A stretch of 64,000 nucleotides of DNA from Alteromonadaceae bacterium M269 (lineage in GTDB: Bacteria > Pseudomonadota > Gammaproteobacteria > Enterobacterales > Alteromonadaceae), in the NCBI GenBank assembly GCA_004353515.1, contig SMNZ01000007.1:1-64000 (forward strand), given 5' to 3'. The notes below the pieces were generated by a model. It did not search any database. It saw nothing but the letters and a program-made list of their open reading frames with translations, and was not told where the DNA came from. A program made the position numbers and the translations under genes. Position 1 is the first letter of the stretch. Every line of letters begins with the position of its first letter. Shown here in pieces: positions 56,540 through 64,000 of this stretch.

Positions 56540-57624
56540 CCCACTTACCGCTACTAGCCTTAGCTTCCATGCTAACCGCTTGTAAACCAGCTCAGGTAGC
56601 CGATAGCAGTGAGAATGGTGTCTTTAAAAGTGTTAGTCAGACGTCGCAAGGGCTAAAACAGACAAACAAAAATTATGAAATGAAGTTTCCGCTCGATCAT
56701 GGTGCACACCCTGAGTTTGGCATCGAATGGTGGTACCTGACCGCTAACCTCGTTGGCTCAGATGGAAAAGACTATGGCCTTCAGTGGACACTTTTTCGTA
56801 TTGCCAACCCAGAAGGTAAAACAACGCTCTGGAATAACAATCAAAGCTTCATGGCGCATAGCAGCGTACATGGCCCAGAGCAATCCTGGTTTGAGCAAAA
56901 GTTTGCCAGAGGAAATGTCGGTACATCTGGTGTTTCCATTCAGCCTTTTAATGCATTTATCGATGATTGGGTATTTAACGCCAGCAGCTCGAGTCTCATT
57001 CCAGCAAGCTTACAATTTTCAATTGAATCGGACCTCGTCGCTAACCTTCAATTATCGACTGAAAAGCCACTCGTACTTCATGGAGATAATGGCTACAGCG
57101 AAAAGTTTTATGCCCAAGATGGCGTGGAGTCGCCAGCCTCTTACTACTACAGCCAGCCTTACATAGAAGTTTCTGGCCAATTAGCGTTACCTGACAAAAC
57201 GATAGAGGTTTCTGGCGATGCTTGGTTTGATCACGAGTGGACATCCCAGGTCTTACCCGAAAATACCTCTGGATGGGATTGGTTTGCCCTTCATCTCAGT
57301 AAAAACAGCAAGCTTATGCTGGCTAGAGTCAGACATGATACACAAGCTGACCATTGGATAGGCACTTACATATCTGATGATGGTAACGTCTTTCCATTAA
57401 CCTCTAGCGACATAAAAGCCAAGGTTAACAAGACCGAGGAAGTTGAAGGTCGCAACCTTCCTCTAAATTGGTCGATTAGCGTCGAGAGATTTGGTGTAGA
57501 TTTAGAAACTAAACCAATGAAAGTGAATCAATGGGTACCTGGCCTGGTAGCTTATTATGAAGGCGCCATCGAATTTAACGGCACCCATACCGGCAAAGGT
57601 TTTATGGAATTAACGGGGTATTAA
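56527..57624 (+). CDS. AttH/CrtC-like lipocalin-fold lipoprotein
   Basis: 365 residues. A lipobox (MLTAC) near residue 19 follows a short signal. The rest is the hydroxyneurosporene-synthase/AttH pattern: DHGAHPEFGIEWWYLTANL, QWTLFRIANPEG, FMAHSSVH, AWFDHEWTSQVL and GWDWFALHLS. The fold is two lipocalin-like barrels that bind hydrophobic molecules. In several bacteria such a protein is encoded with an ABC/FtsX pair, as here. Its stop codon overlaps the convergent cheV stop (57621-57624). Confidence 0.9.
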   Translation: MAKLTHLPLLALASMLTACKPAQVADSSENGVFKSVSQTSQGLKQTNKNYEMKFPLDHGAHPEFGIEWWYLTANLVGSDGKDYGLQWTLFRIANPEGKTTLWNNNQSFMAHSSVHGPEQSWFEQKFARGNVGTSGVSIQPFNAFIDDWVFNASSSSLIPASLQFSIESDLVANLQLSTEKPLVLHGDNGYSEKFYAQDGVESPASYYYSQPYIEVSGQLALPDKTIEVSGDAWFDHEWTSQVLPENTSGWDWFALHLSKNSKLMLARVRHDTQADHWIGTYISDDGNVFPLTSSDIKAKVNKTEEVEGRNLPLNWSISVERFGVDLETKPMKVNQWVPGLVAYYEGAIEFNGTHTGKGFMELTGY

Positions 57625-58580
57625 AGCGGCTTAGATTGAGCAGCGATAAGCTCTTTCATTCGTTGTTGAACAACCTCAACAAGCATATCGGGCTGGAACT
57701 TAGATATAAAGCGGTTACAGCCAACTTTCTCTGTCATCGCTTCATTAAAGTTACCGCTTAACGATGTATTCAGTGCAATAAACAAATCATCCATACGTGG
57801 ATCATCTCTCACTTCTGCAGTTAGACGATAACCATCCATTTCTGGCATCTCTGCATCGGTAAACATCATCAGGATCTTGTCTGTCACCTTCTCGCCATCA
57901 TCAGCCCAAGACTTCAGAAGCTTCAGTGCATTAAGCCCATTCTCCTGCTCGATAATATGTAATCCAAGTTGACCTAATGTATCTCGAATTTGCGCACGAG
58001 CAGTTCTAGAGTCATCCACGATAAGAATAGTGTGGCCTTCAAGCATTGGTGTGACTTCATCAGCCAGTATTTCTTCTGAAATATCAATGTCATAATCGAC
58101 AATTTCTGCCAATACTTTTTCGACATCGATAATCTCAACGAGCTCTTTCTTATCATCGATTTGTATCTGAGTAATAGCCGTCAAGTAATTGTTCTTACCC
58201 ACGGTTGACGGTGGTGGTTGAATATCCTGCCACGACGTATTCACGATGTTCATAACCTGGCTAATCATAAACCCCTGAACAGTCCGGTTATACTCGGTGA
58301 TAATCACATTACCACCTTCCAGGTTATCACGACCAGACATGCGCAGCGCCCCGCGCAAATCTATGATGGGAATAGATGCACCACGATAATTAATAACACC
58401 ACAAATATGCGAATGAGAACCCGGCATTTGGTTAAAAGTAGGCATGTTAATGACTTCTTTAACCTTAAAAACGTTGATGGCAAAGGTGTGCCTTGAACCA
58501 AGCTTAAATAATAAAAGCTCTAAGCGATTCTCACCAACCAGTTTGGTTCGCTGATCAACGGATTCTAGAATACTCGACAT
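57621..58580 (-). CDS. cheV: Chemotaxis coupling protein CheV
   Basis: 319 residues: an N-terminal CheW domain (about 15-165; LLFKLGSRHTFAINVFKVKEVI, GVINYRGASIPIIDLRGAL) and a C-terminal receiver domain (about 185-310; TILIVDDSRTARAQI with the acidic pocket, MMFTDAEMPEMDG with the phosphorylated Asp). CheV couples chemoreceptors to CheA and adapts through phosphorylation. It has no chemotaxis neighbours here. ATG 58580. Confidence 0.96.
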   Translation of the reverse strand: MSSILESVDQRTKLVGENRLELLLFKLGSRHTFAINVFKVKEVINMPTFNQMPGSHSHICGVINYRGASIPIIDLRGALRMSGRDNLEGGNVIITEYNRTVQGFMISQVMNIVNTSWQDIQPPPSTVGKNNYLTAITQIQIDDKKELVEIIDVEKVLAEIVDYDIDISEEILADEVTPMLEGHTILIVDDSRTARAQIRDTLGQLGLHIIEQENGLNALKLLKSWADDGEKVTDKILMMFTDAEMPEMDGYRLTAEVRDDPRMDDLFIALNTSLSGNFNEAMTEKVGCNRFISKFQPDMLVEVVQQRMKELIAAQSKPL

Positions 58581-58761
58581 AGGTAACGCTCACTCAAGGT
58601 TGTTGGTATCACGAAATACACTCTTTCATGATAGTGTGAACTTGGTCATAGGTACAGTTCACACCAATGGTTCTCAATTCTTATCGACCAAAGTAACTAT
58701 AGCTGAAACCAATATGAGAGCGCCATTATAAATCAGTCTTATAAGGACTATTTGAAGGTAA

Positions 58762-58790
58762 ACTGCCGAGTATATGAGACAATCGGCAGT
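58762..58790 (-). terminator. Hairpin downstream of the ketoacyl synthase gene
   Basis: ACTGCCGA pairs with TCGGCAGT across a 13-nt loop, in the gap between the end of the ketoacyl-synthase gene and cheV. No T run on the minus strand, so its role is uncertain. Confidence 0.35.
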
Positions 58791-58850
58791 CTTATTTAGA
58801 TGAGCGAGTCATTTTTTAGGCAACACAAAATCCGTGTTTACTGATCGCCC

Positions 58851-59987
58851 TTAACGTTTACGTAGCATTAAACTACCAATCGAATAACCGGCACCAAATG
58901 AGCACAATACGCCATAATCACCAGCTTCCATATCTTCATGGTATAAACTGAAGGCAATCACCGAACCAGCAGAGGCAGTATTAGCATAGGTATCTAATAC
59001 GATAGGAGCTTCTTCGGGAGTCGCATCTCTACCCAACAGCTTCTTGGTAATCAGACTATTCATATTGATATTAGCTTGATGCAGCCACCAACGCTTTATA
59101 TCTGAGGGTGTTAAACCGTGTTGATTGATATGAGATTCGATATGGTCTGCCGCCATTGGGCAAACTTCTTTGAAAACCTTTCGACCGTTTTGATGAAACA
59201 ATCTATCGCCTGCAAATGGGTCTGTATCATTAGCGCGATTGATATGTCCGAAGTTCGAACGGATATTGCTCGAATACTTAGTCACAGCTTTGGTGCTTAG
59301 AATATCGTAGCTATGCTCCGATTGGCACGTCTCTTCTCTTTCAATAATAATTGCCGTTGCAACATCACCAAAAATAAAGTGGCTGTCTCTATCGCAATAA
59401 TTAACCTGTGGTGAGGTCAACTCTGGGTTGATAACTAACACAGAATCAACCGTACCTGCGGCAATCATTTCGTAAGCGCGATGTATAGCAAATGTCGCAG
59501 CTGAACATGCTACCAACATATCAAACCCAAAACCTTCAATGCCCAGGGCACCTTGAACTTCGATAGCAATCGCTGGATAAGCACGTTCTGTATAGGCACA
59601 AGACACAATAACAGCACCGATATCACTCGCTGTCTTATTAGCATTGGTCATGGCATCACGAGCCGCAGCAACAGACATCTCGGCCTGATGAGAAAGCTCA
59701 CTCGACGCTCTCAACGGTATTGATGGACACATTCTATCGACGTCTAAAATGCCATCTTTGACATAGGCGAAGCGGCTTTTAATGCCTGAGGCTTTTTGAA
59801 TAAACTCCGCACTGGAGTATGGCATAGCAGCCATTTCCTCAGCTTCGATAGCTTGAGCGTTTTGCTGATTGTAGCGTTCCGCGTAAGCATTATATGACGC
59901 AACTAACTCTTCATTACTTACGCTGTGTTCAGGCGTCCATAAGCCTAAACCACTTACTACCACACCAGCATTCAAACTTTTCGCCAT
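58851..59987 (-). CDS. Beta-ketoacyl-ACP synthase III, PA3286-like
   Basis: 378 residues, longer than FabH (about 317) and matching the Pseudomonas PA3286 type: GLGLWTPEHSVSNEELVASYNAY at the start and EFIQKASGIKSRFAYVKDGILD near 61-82. Catalytic triad: C161 in VACSAATFA, H303 in WWLHQANINMN, N336 in YANTASAGS. PA3286 is known to condense medium-chain acyl-CoA with malonyl-ACP, feeding beta-oxidation products into fatty-acid synthesis; the same role is inferred here. Confidence 0.9.
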   Translation of the reverse strand: MAKSLNAGVVVSGLGLWTPEHSVSNEELVASYNAYAERYNQQNAQAIEAEEMAAMPYSSAEFIQKASGIKSRFAYVKDGILDVDRMCPSIPLRASSELSHQAEMSVAAARDAMTNANKTASDIGAVIVSCAYTERAYPAIAIEVQGALGIEGFGFDMLVACSAATFAIHRAYEMIAAGTVDSVLVINPELTSPQVNYCDRDSHFIFGDVATAIIIEREETCQSEHSYDILSTKAVTKYSSNIRSNFGHINRANDTDPFAGDRLFHQNGRKVFKEVCPMAADHIESHINQHGLTPSDIKRWWLHQANINMNSLITKKLLGRDATPEEAPIVLDTYANTASAGSVIAFSLYHEDMEAGDYGVLCSFGAGYSIGSLMLRKR

Positions 59988-60131
59988 ATTTTTAAAAACT
60001 CATACCAAAAAAATCGCTTAAGGATAGCTCGAACCCAGGTGAAAGTCATTGTTGAACTGGGTTTCAACAAGAGATCCGACCTTTTGAATTTCGGGTTTTC
60101 TTTACGAGAGCCACTTTTCAAACCGCATAAA

Positions 60132-60156
60132 AAAACGGTGCACAAAGCACCGTTTT
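60132..60156 (-). terminator. Intrinsic terminator of the choice-of-anchor lipoprotein gene
   Basis: On the minus strand AAAACGGTGC, loop TTTGT, GCACCGTTTT followed by more T, 18 bp after the stop codon. Confidence 0.88.
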
Positions 60157-60174
60157 CTTCAAAAGCATAACTAC

Positions 60175-62019
60175 TTAGTTAGGAACAACTTCCCAAACAG
60201 AAACTGTACCACTAACCTCGTTACCTACAACCAACAATGCATTGGGAGTTGGGCTATCAGTAGCGCTAACAAAAGCCATACCTTCAGGCCCTAAATCACC
60301 TTGAGGTGCCGCACCTTCAGTTGTATCTCTGTTAATAACATAATCAACAAACTGAACATTGAATGGGTTAGTCACATCGTATACGAAGATACCACTCATA
60401 CGCTCTGCACCAATAAAGGCAAACGTACGATCGCCCACTGCACCAACAGCTAGAGCTTCAGGCTCAGGTCCTCTGTTCGCAGAACGCGAATCACCAGCGT
60501 TTTCATCGTTATCGTTGTTAAATTCGTTACCGTGAATTGACGCACTAATACGCTCGAAATCATCACCAGAATCGTAAACAACTAGGCCATTAGTATCCCA
60601 GATAGTGAATGAACGACCACCGAATGCGAACAAGCGGTCAGTCGTACCATCGTTGTTGTCATCACCTAATTCAGACGAAACATTTAGACGACCTAAAGGG
60701 TTAGCCGCAAAGTTCGTATCTTCTGGATCGCCACCAGCAATTGTTTCTAAGTTACTGCCAACAGCGAACGTTAAATTACGCGCTTGCGTTTCATCAGAGA
60801 ATGATAGACATCCATCACCTGCATCAAACGCTTGACCACCAGCTGCTAAACAAGTTGCTTCATCAGGAGAATCGAAGAAATACTCACGAGAGTCACCTTC
60901 GTTAGCTGTCACGATAAAGGTTGCGCCTCTGAACTGGTACTGACCAATAGTATCTGGCTGATAAAGAGCAACAAGATCTTCATACTGGTCAAAGCTCACT
61001 GTACCGTCTTCAGCACCGTCGAAATCTAAGCCAGACCAATCTTTAACGCCTAAACCAAGAATACTGACGCTGTTGTCACTTAAATCGATAACAGCAAGGC
61101 CGTTATTCTCTTGAAGCGCAACATAAGCGAATTCATCGTTTGCCGTGATGTACTCAGGCTCGAGATCTTGAGCAACTGTCGTACTAATCAAGTTACCGTT
61201 AATAGTTCTGCCTGATGGATTAGGGAAAACAACACCATCAGCTTCAAGGTCCGCTTGGTTCGCGTTAAACGACGTAAACGTTACTTCATCCGCTGTTTGC
61301 TCAGGCTCACCGTTAATTAAAATATCAATAACGCTAACTGAACCTTCAGGATCGATAGAGTAATCACCGTTTGGTTCACCTTCGTTAGCCACGAGCACAC
61401 GGCCACCGTCAGGTGTAAATGTCACCATATCAGGTAAGAAACCAACTTCAACTGAACTCAAGAAGTTGGGAGTACCGCTGTCGATACCGTTATAGAATAA
61501 AACTTCACCACGTACACCGACGGCATCAGCTTCCATCGCAACCGCCATCAGATCACCAGAGATTGCAATACTGTTTGCACCAACCAATGTTTTACCATTG
61601 ACGCTAGTTTCTAACACTAACTGAGTCGATGTCAGGTTACCCGTATTAAGAGGATTAGCTAGCTCAACAGATGTCAGGCCAGATATGTCAATAATTTCAA
61701 CTGTTGGTGCTGCACCTGCGCTATTAATTGCGTAGATAGATTGGCTCGCTGCATTGTACTGAACAATTTCAGCCGCACCTTGAGGAGATGCTTGGTTAAG
61801 TCCTGCTCGACCAATAATGCGTAAGCTTACACCCAGAGAGGCGTCTTGGCCGTCGGAACCATCAGCACCGTCACTACCCGGAGCTCCGGCTTCACCTTGA
61901 GAGCCTTGCGTACCTGTAGCCCCAGTTTCACCGTCATCACCATCTAGGCCACAACCGCTAAGTGTGGCACCGATAAACAGCGCTAGAAAACTGTATTTGA
62001 GTTTTTTGTTTAAAGACAT
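60175..62019 (-). CDS. Choice-of-anchor I lipoprotein with a collagen-like stalk
   Basis: 614 residues. A lipobox LSGC near residue 20 is followed by about a dozen Gly-X-Y triplets (ETGATGTQGSQGEAGAPGSD and on). The remaining 550 residues are a beta-propeller-like choice-of-anchor I domain: VEIIDISGLTSVEL, FLPDMVTFTPDGGRVLVANE, FIVTANEGDSREYF, RLFAFGGRSFTIWDTNG and ERMSGIFVYDVTNP. It is probably displayed on the cell surface. GAAGGGAAAGGT precedes ATG 62019. Such proteins are sometimes annotated as alkaline-phosphatase-like, but no catalytic motif is visible. Confidence 0.9.
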   Translation of the reverse strand: MSLNKKLKYSFLALFIGATLSGCGLDGDDGETGATGTQGSQGEAGAPGSDGADGSDGQDASLGVSLRIIGRAGLNQASPQGAAEIVQYNAASQSIYAINSAGAAPTVEIIDISGLTSVELANPLNTGNLTSTQLVLETSVNGKTLVGANSIAISGDLMAVAMEADAVGVRGEVLFYNGIDSGTPNFLSSVEVGFLPDMVTFTPDGGRVLVANEGEPNGDYSIDPEGSVSVIDILINGEPEQTADEVTFTSFNANQADLEADGVVFPNPSGRTINGNLISTTVAQDLEPEYITANDEFAYVALQENNGLAVIDLSDNSVSILGLGVKDWSGLDFDGAEDGTVSFDQYEDLVALYQPDTIGQYQFRGATFIVTANEGDSREYFFDSPDEATCLAAGGQAFDAGDGCLSFSDETQARNLTFAVGSNLETIAGGDPEDTNFAANPLGRLNVSSELGDDNNDGTTDRLFAFGGRSFTIWDTNGLVVYDSGDDFERISASIHGNEFNNDNDENAGDSRSANRGPEPEALAVGAVGDRTFAFIGAERMSGIFVYDVTNPFNVQFVDYVINRDTTEGAAPQGDLGPEGMAFVSATDSPTPNALLVVGNEVSGTVSVWEVVPN

Positions 62020-62053
62020 ACCTTTCCCTTCTCATTATTTGTTATAGGTCAAA

Positions 62054-62181
62054 TATACCCGTCATCCTTGAAAATGCCTTTTGTAGGCTGTGAGCATTCA
62101 CCACAATTATTTAGCCAATAAAAGCTAACGTGGATTTATTCGTTTGCCGTTGCCGAGCATTTCCAATGATTTTGGGTATAG
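62054..62181 (-). repeat. Full-length copy of the TATACCC-ended intergenic repeat
   Basis: 128 bp from TATACCC to GGGTATA in the 414-bp gap between the lipoprotein gene and the next gene. On the minus strand it shares its first 30 or so and last 23 or so bases with 6645-6708, and GTGGATTTATTCGTTT with 22705-22882. Nothing else is recognisable in 62182-62433. Confidence 0.65.
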
Positions 62182-62433
62182 AGGCCGCTTATCTTTACTG
62201 CTGAGTCTTACAGCAAAGATAAACAGCCCTAAAACCAACTAGCCTATAGTGCCAATATGTCAGAGTGGTGACAACCTCAAAAACACATTCTATTTACATC
62301 TATTTTTTACAGCGACTTATCAGAGCTTCGAGACCTCAAACAAACATCCGTCTAAATTTAAAAACATTTACCATTTCCTCGATCAGACAGCTCCTGATAT
62401 ACCTATTTTTATTAATCAGCTAATATAAGGTGT

Positions 62434-62844
62434 ATGAAGAGCTTTAGACCCCATGGCGAATTTGCCTTAAAGATTTTTGGCAATATTCTCGAAATGCAGT
62501 GTAAAGGTAGCTGGAATAAAGAAACGGCTAATCAAGCTGTGGATAGCGTACTCAAACTCATTAATGAGAACCCCAGAGAAAGATACGCCATGCTGTTTAA
62601 TATGAACGAATGGGATTGTGGTACGCCAGAATTTCAGAATGTGATCTCTGAAAGAGCTTACGAATTGGTTGATAAAGGCATTACGCATGAAGCCTACATA
62701 TTCACAGAAGGTGGGCTCAAACGATACCAACTCACCAATATGATGCCTGATGACGAAAGCTACGAGGGTCACTTCTTCTGCAATTATATGGACGCCTTAA
62801 CATGGCTTCATCAGGAGGGGTTTTCTTTGTTGGTAGATGAGTAG
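62434..62844 (+). CDS. Small STAS/SpoIIAA-like protein
   Basis: 136 residues, no signal peptide. The pattern HGEFALKIFGNILEMQCKGSWNKETANQAVDSVLKLINEN followed by RYAMLFNMNEWDCGTPEF resembles single-domain SpoIIAA/STAS-like proteins, which bind partners rather than catalyse. AAGGTGT precedes ATG 62434. Function unknown; it stands alone. Confidence 0.7.
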   Translation: MKSFRPHGEFALKIFGNILEMQCKGSWNKETANQAVDSVLKLINENPRERYAMLFNMNEWDCGTPEFQNVISERAYELVDKGITHEAYIFTEGGLKRYQLTNMMPDDESYEGHFFCNYMDALTWLHQEGFSLLVDE

Positions 62845-62904
62845 CTCGAACTCGGAATAAGTAGCCTGAGCTCATCACGAACTCAGGCTAAATGTTTTGA
62901 TATG

Positions 62905-63828
62905 TTAGAAGACGTAAGATTCGACTCTGGTTAACAATTCATTCGCATCGATTTTCTCGCTAACACAAGAGCGTATATCTTTGTAGCTAAACACGTAGAT
63001 ACGATCTTTCTTCTCACCAGGTGTTCCGTCACCAAACTTCGACAATACAAAGCTCACATTTTCATTATCAGGTAAAGCTTTCAAGCCAGCACCATAGCGA
63101 CACATCGCATCAGCAACTTCCCCTTCAAAGTGTGCCAAGAACTTTTTAGTGCTTTTCTTATAAGCTTCTATGCGTTCTTCATTTTTCTTTTTATTCTCTA
63201 GCTCAATTTCGCTAGCATACTTATTAATTTCGGCGCGGCGCTTTTCAAGCTCTTCTGTTCTCTTGTCCAGCTCTTTACGCAATTGTTCGAACTCTTTTCT
63301 TTCATCATTAGAGTTCGCATTGCGACTTTCAAATTCGAGCTCTCTTCTCTCATAGGAAAGTTCACGCTCATCATCCCTTAAACTACGCAGACGATCCCTC
63401 ACTCTCGACATCGCTTCTCTTGAGCTTTCTAACGCATCGGACACAATTACGCCCCAATCTTGCTCATTAACGTTTTCCATAGCTTCTTCAACCTGCCTTT
63501 CAATTTCATGAACATCAATTGGATCTGGCGCATCTGGAATAACAAAACGCGCTCCATCACCAAAGCCAAAATTGAAGTCAAAATCAAACCCTGGATGAGA
63601 GATTCGGTTACTTGAATTCACCTCGAACACCACGCCCTGTTTCGCCAGGTACTTAGCTTTTAGCGAGCGGTAACGAACTCCCTTACTATCGCGGTTTTGT
63701 TTTAGCGCGGTATGCAAGATACTGCTCATGATCTCTAGCTCTTTATCCAGTTCAACCAAATTGGTCTTTGCTGCTGTTGGCAAGCTAATTGCCAATGCCA
63801 TTGATACGGCTGTTAGTATTTTCTTCAT
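62905..63828 (-). CDS. Exported coiled-coil protein
   Basis: 307 residues: a signal peptide (LTAVSMALAISLPTAA), a globular start with FDFDFNFGFGDGARFVIPDAP, then a long charged coiled coil at about residues 110-225 (RDRLRSLRDDERELSYERRE, LRKELDKRTEELEKRRAEIN). The C-terminal part has two cysteines (DAMCRYGAGLKALP, YKDIRSCVSEKID). Not recognised beyond similar alteromonad proteins encoded next to sigma-factor loci. GAGGG precedes ATG 63828. It follows the partial gene at the window end by 40 bp and is probably in its operon. Confidence 0.8.
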   Translation of the reverse strand: MKKILTAVSMALAISLPTAAKTNLVELDKELEIMSSILHTALKQNRDSKGVRYRSLKAKYLAKQGVVFEVNSSNRISHPGFDFDFNFGFGDGARFVIPDAPDPIDVHEIERQVEEAMENVNEQDWGVIVSDALESSREAMSRVRDRLRSLRDDERELSYERRELEFESRNANSNDERKEFEQLRKELDKRTEELEKRRAEINKYASEIELENKKKNEERIEAYKKSTKKFLAHFEGEVADAMCRYGAGLKALPDNENVSFVLSKFGDGTPGEKKDRIYVFSYKDIRSCVSEKIDANELLTRVESYVF

Positions 63829-63868
63829 AATTAAACCCTCAAAAATAACGAACTCAGGCTGTTAACCC

Positions 63869-64000
63869 TTATGGTTCCCTGGAAGATGTTGGCAATAAGT
63901 CTTGTTGTAATTGATTTAACTGACGAGCATAGAACTGCTGATCATCCGAACGTTGTTCATTAATGAACCGGATAAACTCAGCAAAGTCCTCACGACGCTC
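63869..64000 (-). CDS. C-terminal end of a gene running off the window
   Basis: 43 codons and a TAA at 63869-63871, read on the minus strand: ERREDFAEFIRFINEQRSDD and QQFYARQLNQLQQDLLPTSS. A helical, charged tail. By context and composition it could be a sigma-regulator-type protein, but too little is visible to say. Confidence 0.65.
   Translation of the reverse strand, partial: ERREDFAEFIRFINEQRSDDQQFYARQLNQLQQDLLPTSSREP

Overview
The window reads as chromosomal DNA of a marine-type gammaproteobacterium, probably Alteromonadales or a close relative; the genus cannot be fixed from sequence alone. The signs are a moderately AT-rich composition, gammaproteobacterial housekeeping blocks (queA-tgt-yajC-secD-secF, trmJ-cysE-iscS, suhB, talB-pgi), several FecI/FecR/TonB-receptor style regulators, and envelope proteins carrying the VTGSR-type peptide seen at the N-terminus of Alteromonadales TonB-dependent receptors. 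There is no rRNA, intact tRNA, CRISPR array, transposase or integrase.

Layout. 0-4.1 kb: a minus-strand operon of a YfbK-like VWA lipoprotein, an ECF sigma factor and a one-TM anti-sigma-like protein, followed by a decayed NTF2-fold gene fragment. 4.5-9.7 kb: SpoU methyltransferase, YaaA, macrodomain protein, transaldolase and phosphoglucose isomerase. 9.7-13.3 kb: a repeat-containing lipoprotein, a DUF1028+TPR protein, a solute-binding protein and a DUF2237 protein. 13.3-24 kb: iscS, cysE and trmJ (minus), suhB and an exported metallo-beta-lactamase-fold hydrolase (plus), then the secF-secD-yajC-tgt-queA block (minus). 24-33.4 kb: a possible small RNA, a CPA1 antiporter, and two TonB receptors around a FecI/FecR pair. 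33.4-41.5 kb: PhoD, a giant propeller-amidohydrolase, and an aminotransferase / ClpP-like lipoprotein / ornithine-cyclodeaminase-family operon diverging from an Lrp regulator. 42-45 kb: a pseudogene with several lesions, an exported metzincin protease and a small DUF6471 protein. 45.3-51.6 kb: a plus-strand cluster matching yjfI-J-K-L-M-C, with a K+ channel inserted and a FAD amine oxidase downstream. 51.6-64 kb: a 29-bp remnant of the 3' end of tmRNA, a VOC protein, a rhomboid/ABC/FtsX-like/AttH operon, CheV, a PA3286-type ketoacyl synthase III, a collagen-like choice-of-anchor lipoprotein, and the end of another envelope operon.

The most interesting structures are these. (1) A TonB receptor gene contains, in frame, a Shine-Dalgarno plus GTG start and a complete second signal peptide after its STN domain. 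(2) TonB-box-like peptides occur in two non-receptor envelope proteins encoded on either side of an ECF sigma gene, and a related peptide occurs in a decayed small exported protein. (3) The PspA / K+ channel / ATP-grasp / amine-oxidase cluster looks like a membrane-stress or polyamine-conjugate system. (4) A tmRNA 3'-end remnant marks an old integration boundary. (5) A family of TATACCC...GGGTATA-ended intergenic repeats is present. (6) An orphan intrinsic terminator suggests a small RNA. Functional assignments rest on motif and family recognition by eye; no database search was run.
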